Below, in pieces: positions 58,510 to 64,000 of a stretch of 64,000 nt of DNA. Below the pieces are notes generated by a model. It was not told where the DNA came from, made no database searches, and saw only the letters and a program-made list of their open reading frames with translations. Position numbers and translations under genes: made by a program. The stretch is taken from the NCBI GenBank assembly GCA_021229015.1, contig CM037792.1:41198543-41262542 (forward strand), given 5' to 3'. Each line of letters begins with the position of its first letter. Within the stretch, counting starts at the first letter, position 1. The stretch comes from Solen grandis (lineage: Eukaryota > Mollusca > Bivalvia > Adapedonta > Solenidae).

Positions 58510-59680
58510 CAAATAGATGGTGTTTATCCAAACAAACGATACGGCTTTCTGCATATGCACAGTTTCAAACCTAATCAGTCTGAAAAACTTTTTCGATAAA
58601 ATGATATTATCTAATCGTTTGGAGCAATTAAATAGAACTGAGGCAGAGGCCTAGATCAAATTTTGTAAAATAAGATTTTTTATGAGTTTTTTTATGTAAC
58701 TTTCTTTTACTTAGTCTAATAAAAAGCTTGATACCGTTAGAAACGTATTGTAATTCTCAACAGTTCATTTGCCCTATTATATGCGGAATTATCCATAATG
58801 ACTTTTGAAATACTGACAAATAAACCTATAGATAACGTCAAAAATCGGCAAAAATATGTTCATGCAGTTTCATTTTCTCCCTGTAACTAATATTATGTAT
58901 ATGATGTCAATATTTAAATTTTTAACACCATGACAACGACGACCTGGAATCGTTCTATAAATTATGGTCATACTCAAATTTACAAAATTAAAAATGTACT
59001 TCGGGTAATGATATTTTCGTTGTTTTGTTTGCCATAATCCAACTGATTCAACACCGATCTTAAAACACTTTATATTATCTGAAAAGTATTTCGAAAGTTT
59101 ACAAAATATCTCCGTATTTTCTCCGTAGAATATTCATATCGTTTTTGAGATATTTAAAACCGATGGAAAAACAACAACAACATCAAACAAACAATAATAG
59201 ACACATGAGCTTGACCTTTGTGATTTTTCGAAAAGGGAAGTTACAGTTCCCCAGGTGAACGCATTCAGCATATAAAGGTAAAATTTCAGACATATCTGTC
59301 AAAAAGCATGGCCTGCTAAGCTTAGATTTGTTTAATATTGATTAAAACTTGCGGTTAACGAAAAAATGGCGTCAGCCTTCGTATATATACTTTAAGACAA
59401 AATTTAGTGCGTATACGCTGTCCAAATTTAAGGTTTCTAGCACATAAGGAAGCTTCAATACACTTACATATATTTTGAGGTCCTTTGTTCGAAACTTGTT
59501 TTTTCGGCTGCATTGTGCGTACAAAATGTAACACTATTTTTAATTCTGACGTCATGTGACGTCAGATGGAGAAAGAATATTGCATTTAAAAGGGCAAACT
59601 TTGCTTTAGTAACTGTTGAAACTTCGTTATGCTGATTATTCAGCAACCTGCTTTAATTTGAGTCTTAAAAACAAAATAGG
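58510..59680 (+). repeat. Interspersed repeat family X, copy 4 (longest)
   Basis: Runs from 'atccaaacaaacgatacggc' to 'ctttaatttgagtcttaaaa' and collects the 5' part seen at 35030 and the 3' part seen at 40620 in one piece of about 1.17 kb. It contains 'tgacgtcatgtgacgtca', a double CRE-like palindrome, at 59549-59566. No recognisable protein. Relation to known classes is open. Confidence 0.5.
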
Positions 59681-59799
59681 ATAACAATTATGATAATAGA
59701 GAAAATAGGGCAGAAAGCCCTTATAATATGAAAAAAGAAAACATACCACATCCAATAGATCTTGCTGCTTGTGGCAGAAAACCCTAACAATAACAAATG

Positions 59800-62580
59800 T
59801 GCTTTGTTAACAGTGTTGTGGTTACATAAAAAGAAGTCCCTTTTCGTTAATTTTGTTGTAATGTTTACAACGACAAATGTCTTTTAAAATTTAAAATAAA
59901 AACAACCCCCCCCCCCCAAAAAAAAAACAACAACAAAAAAAAAAAACAACAAAAACAATAGGGCAGATAGTTTTTATAATAAGAAAAAAACTAAGAATTC
60001 CAACAGGTCTTTCTGCTTGTTGCATAAAGTCATAAAACTAAGAAAAAAAACAAAAACAAAAAAACAACACAAAACAAACCCAATAGGTATCTCTGCTGTA
60101 CTGTGTTAACAATGCTGTAGCTATATTAAAAAAAAAACAAGGAGGCCATTATGGCCCTGTGTCGCTCACCTGTGTGAGATTGCTTTGTTAGGCATAATTA
60201 CCAAAAATGGGCCATTTTAAGTGTTTCAATGTTTTTCTAACATTTGACTGACCTAGATTTTGACCCCATGTGACTGTGTTTTGAACTCATCCAAGAATTT
60301 CATGAAGGCAAACATTCTGACCAAGTAACATGAATGTTTGGAAAAAACTGTGGCCTCAAGAGGTTTCACATTTAAAAAAAAAAAAAAATGACCTGGTGAC
60401 CTAGTTTTTGACCTCACATGACACAATTTCAAACTCATCAGAGATATCATGTAGACAAATATCCTGACCAATTTTCATGAAGATTGGGCCAAAACTATGG
60501 CCTCTAGTGTGTTCACAATCAATTGTTGATGACGGACAAAAAGCTGGTGAGCTAAAAAGCAGTCCCTTCCTGTTAGCTATGCTGTAATGGCGACATTGAC
60601 AAAGTAATTTCTTTGTTTTAACAATGTCGTTATTATATTAAAAGAGCAGTCCCTTCCTGTTAGCTATGCTGTAATGGCGACATTGACAAAGTAATTTCTT
60701 TGTTTTAACAATGTCGTTATAATATTAAAAGAGCAGTCCCTTCCTGTTAGCTATGCTGTAATGGCGACATTGACAAAGTAATTTCTTTGTTTTAACAATG
60801 TCGTTATTATATTAAAAGAGCAGTCCCTTCCTGTTAGCTATGCTGTAATGGCGACATTGACAAAGTAATTTCTTTGTTTTAACAATGTCGTTATAATATT
60901 AAAAGAGCAGTCCCTTCCTGTTAGCTATGCTGTAATGGCATTGACAAAGTATTTCTTTGTTTTAACAATCCTGTTAGCTATGCTGTAATGGCGACATTGA
61001 CAAAGTAATTTCTTTGTTTTAACAATGTCGTTATTATATTAAAACCTGTTAGCTATGCTGTAATGGCGACATTGACAAAGTAATTTTGCTGTAATGGCGA
61101 CATTGACAAAGTAATTTCTTTGTTTTAACAATGTCGTTATTATATTAAAAGAACAGTCCCTCCCTGTTAGCTATGCTGTAATGGCGACATTGACAAAGTA
61201 ATTTCTTTGTTTTAACAATGTCGTTATTATATTAAAAGAACAGTCCCTCCCTGTTAGCTTTGCTGTAATGGCGACATTGACAAAGTAATTTCTTTGTTTT
61301 AACAATGTCGTTATTATATTAAAAGAGCAGTCCCTTCCTGTTAGCTATGCTGTAATGGCGACATTGACAAAGTAATTTCTTTGTTTTAACAATGTCGTTA
61401 TTATATTAAAAGAGCAGTCCCTTCCTGTTAGCTATGCTGTAATGGCGACATTGACAAAGTAATTTCTTTGTTTTAACAATGTCGTTATTATATTAAAAGA
61501 GCAGTCCCTTCCTGTTAGCTATGCTGTAATGGCGACATTGACAAAGTAATTTCTTTGTTTTAACAATGTCGTTATTATATTAAAAGAGCAGTCCCTTCCT
61601 GTTAGCTATGCTGTAATGGCGACATTGACAAAGTAATTTCTTTGTTTTAACAATGTCGTTATTATATTAAAAGAGCAGTCCCTTCCTGTTAGCTATGCTG
61701 TAATGGCGACATTGACAAATAATTTCTTGTTTTAACAATGTCGTTATAATTAAAAGAGCAGTCCCTTCCTGTTAGCTATGCTGTAATGGCGACATTGACA
61801 AAGTAATTTCTTTGTTTTAACAATGTCGTTATTATATTAAAAGAGCAGTCCTCCCCTTCCTGTTAGCTATGCTGTAATGGCGACATTGACAAAGTAATTT
61901 CTTTGTTTTAACAATGTCGTTATTATATTAAAAGAGCAGTCCCTTCCTGTTAGCTATGCTGTAATGGCGACATTGACAAAGTAATTTCTTTGTTTTAACA
62001 ATGTCGTTATTATATTAAAAGAGCAGTCCCTTCCTGTTAGCTATGCTGTAATGACGACATTGACAAAGTAATTTCTTTGTTTTAACAATGTCGTTATTAT
62101 ATTAAAAGAGCAGTCCCTTCCTGTTAGCTATGCTGTAATGGCGACATTGACAAAGTAATTTCTTTGTTTTAACAATGTCGTTATAATATTATAGGAACAG
62201 TCCCTCCCTGTAAGCTATGCTGTAATGACGACATTGACAAAGTAATTTCATTGTTTTAACAATGTCGTTGTTATATTAAAAGAGCAGTCCCTTCCTGTTA
62301 GCTATGCTGTAATGGCGACATTGACAAAGTAATTTCTTTGTTTTAACAACCCTTCCTGTTAGATGCTGTAATGGCGACATTGACAAATATTTCTTTGTTT
62401 TAACAATGTCGTTATTATATTAAAAGAGCAGTCCCTCCCTGTTAGCAATGCTGTAATGACGACATTGACAAAGTAATTTCTTTGTTTTAACAATGTCGTT
62501 ATTATATTAAAAGAACAGTCCGTCCCTGTTAGCTATGCTGTAATGGCGACATTGACAAAGTAATTTCTTTGTGTTTACTA
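59800..62580. repeat. Homogeneous 87-bp satellite array (copy 2)
   Basis: Core array 60561-62575: about 23 units with an exact 87-bp period at the left (unit starts 60561, 60648, 60735, 60822). Each unit is two related halves: 'agtcccttcctgttagctat' + 'gctgtaatggcgacattgac', and 'agtaatttctttgttttaac' + 'aatgtcgttattatatta'. Units are nearly identical except for point variants (gacgacatt, ccctccctg) and a few truncated units (about 60960, 61040, 61090, 62350). Diverged single halves lie left of it at 59800-59890 and 60090-60125. A HINE-like element (60136-60556) separates these from the core. Confidence 0.95.
60136..60556 (+). mobile_element. HINE-like element inserted in the satellite array
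   Basis: 5' end 'aggaggccattatggccctg' with the gggcc-type mini-hairpin, then 'tcgctcacctg'. The core has two units of the 'gacctagattttgacc'..'catgaagattgggcc' type. The 3' end is 'gttgatgacggacaaaaagc' then 'ggtgagctaaaaa', lacking the gagcac hairpin. Array half-unit text ('aacaatgctgtagctatatt') ends at its left edge and array text ('gcagtcccttcc') resumes at its right edge. Confidence 0.65.
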
Positions 62581-62782
62581 TGCTGTAATGACGATAAAAT
62601 TATGAAGACAATTTTGAGAATAATAAATGTTGAAAGAATACGACAGTAACAAAATAACCATGATCTATACTATGTACCATCATTTCAATAAAAAAAACTC
62701 TTTACTTCTCTAATGTGTTAATATAACAAGAAAGAGAAAGGAAAATGAATGATCAAGACCTACGGCTGCATAAAAGGAGCTT

Positions 62783-62966
62783 AAATAGTTCAAGAAAAGA
62801 ACTTAAATAATTCAAGAAAAGAACTTAAATAGTTCAAGAAAAGAATTGAAATAGTTCAAGAAAAGAACTGAAATAGTTCAAGAAAAGAACTTAAATAGTT
62901 CAAGAAAAGAACTTAAATAGTTCAAGAAAAGAATTGAAATAGTTCAAGAAAAGAACTGAAATAGTT
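62783..62966. repeat. 22-bp minisatellite behind the second GT61 gene
   Basis: Eight units 'atagttcaagaaaagaa' + 5 variable bases. The variable ends read cttaa, cttaa, ttgaa, ctgaa, then the same four again, an AABC-AABC pattern, so a four-unit (88-bp) block was duplicated whole. The homologous spot behind the first GT61 gene has a single unit ('gatagttcaagaaaagaa', 48995-49013). It begins about 25 bp past the stop codon, so it is probably transcribed in the 3' UTR. Confidence 0.9.
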
Positions 62967-62988
62967 TGAAATTGAATGATAATGACTG

Positions 62989-64000
62989 TCAATCGGAAAC
63001 TTTCCCCATCGGTTTTTGCGATGTTTCAACGGTATCAAGAATTGTTTCCAGTTCGTGTAGGTCAACTGTAATATCCCCGTTCGTGATTGGACAACACATA
63101 CGCCAATAGGTTTGGCCAAGAAGTATTGATTGTTTCCAGAATATCTTGTCTGCTGCAGCTGTCAACGTTCCGTCCTCCTTCGTTGGCATAAATTCAATGA
63201 CGACTGAGCTAGTCGGTGCAAACATGATGTTGTACAATGCACCACCGTGGCTCCCGATTATGATTCGAGCTTTCGTGAACACGTTAAGTGTAGAGTTGAG
63301 AGTGAATGGCCCTTTATAGACCCTAACTCTCTCAGTTTTGTATCGCCTGTTTAACATCATTTCTATCTCCTTACTATTTATAATATTCCTTCTGCAATTG
63401 TGACAACCTGATCGTGTCAGTAACACAATGAATGACTCTTCCAACGGAATATCTAGGGAGTCTTTTCCACCTAGCTTTCTCCGGCCTTTTTGCCACAAAA
63501 AGGGATGAAGAGGCGGAGTTATACAAATGAAAAATAGTTCATCTGAACCAAAAGCATAGTTTCCCGAGCTGTAGATCAATCTTTCAGAGGATATATTCAA
63601 TTTCTCGTAAAACTCATAAATGATTTTGTCACGTGGTCGTTTTGTCAGAATTTTTATTTGTTGGTCAGCAAGAATGTCATATGCCTGTATTAGTTTCGGC
63701 AAGGCACCATCCAGGAAGTGTTGAAAACTCTCGCAACCTGGGGTCAAGAGCAACAATAATTTCCGGTGCCAGTTCCGTGGGTCAACAGTTCGATTTTGTA
63801 GCACGTGGTCCACGTTACTCCTGTATCCGCATTCATACCCCGGTGAATATGTCCCGTTTCTAACCTTGTAAATTTTACCAATTAATTTCTCATGTGTCAT
63901 TTTCCCGATACTATTGCTGTTTTCAGGCAAACTGTAAAATAAACGTTTACTTTGGTTGCTTGCAAAGTTGGGTGATGTTATTTCAAAATTTTCATAAAAT
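62989..64000 (-). CDS. GT61-family (DUF563) glycosyltransferase, 5' end outside window
   Basis: The frame is open from the window edge (reading FYENFEITSPNFASNQ) to the stop, about 337 codons, lacking the membrane anchor and stem. It keeps FQHFLDGALPKL, the LLTRSGC-NCRRN stretch, GSHGGALYN and EFMPT of the first gene, and the C-terminus is shortened (GKVSD versus GKVFDLQT). By eye about 85% of residues agree with the gene at 49032. Differences are clustered in one segment just after ISSERLI, where 6 of about 14 residues differ. The intact frame and conserved motifs suggest a working enzyme. Sugar and acceptor unknown. Confidence 0.88.
   Translation of the reverse strand, partial: FYENFEITSPNFASNQSKRLFYSLPENSNSIGKMTHEKLIGKIYKVRNGTYSPGYECGYRSNVDHVLQNRTVDPRNWHRKLLLLLTPGCESFQHFLDGALPKLIQAYDILADQQIKILTKRPRDKIIYEFYEKLNISSERLIYSSGNYAFGSDELFFICITPPLHPFLWQKGRRKLGGKDSLDIPLEESFIVLLTRSGCHNCRRNIINSKEIEMMLNRRYKTERVRVYKGPFTLNSTLNVFTKARIIIGSHGGALYNIMFAPTSSVVIEFMPTKEDGTLTAAADKIFWKQSILLGQTYWRMCCPITNGDITVDLHELETILDTVETSQKPMGKVSD

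Noticed and set aside
59549..59566. Double CRE site as a promoter element
   Set aside because: It lies inside a dispersed repeat with no gene start nearby.

Overview
This is a 64-kb piece of an animal nuclear genome, most likely a bivalve mollusc or another lophotrochozoan. The reasons are the AT-rich sequence, spliced exons with GT..AG borders, tRNA-derived SINEs, (TTCTG)n retrotransposon tails, CR1-like LINE remnants, and repeats ending in a hairpin plus CTAA that resemble oyster 'pearl'/HINE elements. The taxon is inferred from repeat style; no marker gene is present. There is one 100-N gap at 39313-39412.

Coding content is small. (1) A plus-strand gene for a secreted or cell-surface thrombospondin type 1 repeat (TSR) protein begins near 21.65 kb. 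It has a CCAAT and TATA promoter, an untranslated first exon, a signal-peptide exon and three symmetric phase 1-1 TSR exons at 24.6, 30.5 and 31.9 kb. Its 3' end is not recognised. (2) Two minus-strand GT61-family (DUF563) glycosyltransferase genes lie at 49.0-50.3 kb (complete, 406 aa) and 63.0-64.0 kb (cut by the window edge). They are about 85% identical by eye. (3) A lone minus-strand phase 1-1 exon at 12.36-12.56 kb belongs to an unrecognised gene. (4) Weak candidate exons lie at 2.3-5.6 kb.

The rest is duplicated and mobile DNA. From 0 to 20 kb there are local tandem duplications, a distant duplication (0.4-1.9 kb with 16.4-17.8 kb), a 40-bp minisatellite, three HINE-like elements (one nested in a hAT-type element with a perfect 8-bp target duplication), a TIR element and (TA)n. 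From 20 to 40 kb the TSR gene carries SINEs and a second TIR element. From 40 to 64 kb there is an old segmental duplication. Each copy has flanking unique sequence, a 45-bp-type tandem array and a GT61 gene. The first copy was opened by a CR1-like LINE (itself hit by a SINE) and a second LINE remnant. In the second copy the array became a homogeneous 87-bp dimeric satellite, and a 22-bp minisatellite grew behind the gene.

The three TSRs carry the CxxS/TCG and WxxW motifs that are substrates for O-fucosylation and C-mannosylation. The GT61 genes encode separate type II membrane enzymes. Nothing in the sequence links the two loci functionally.
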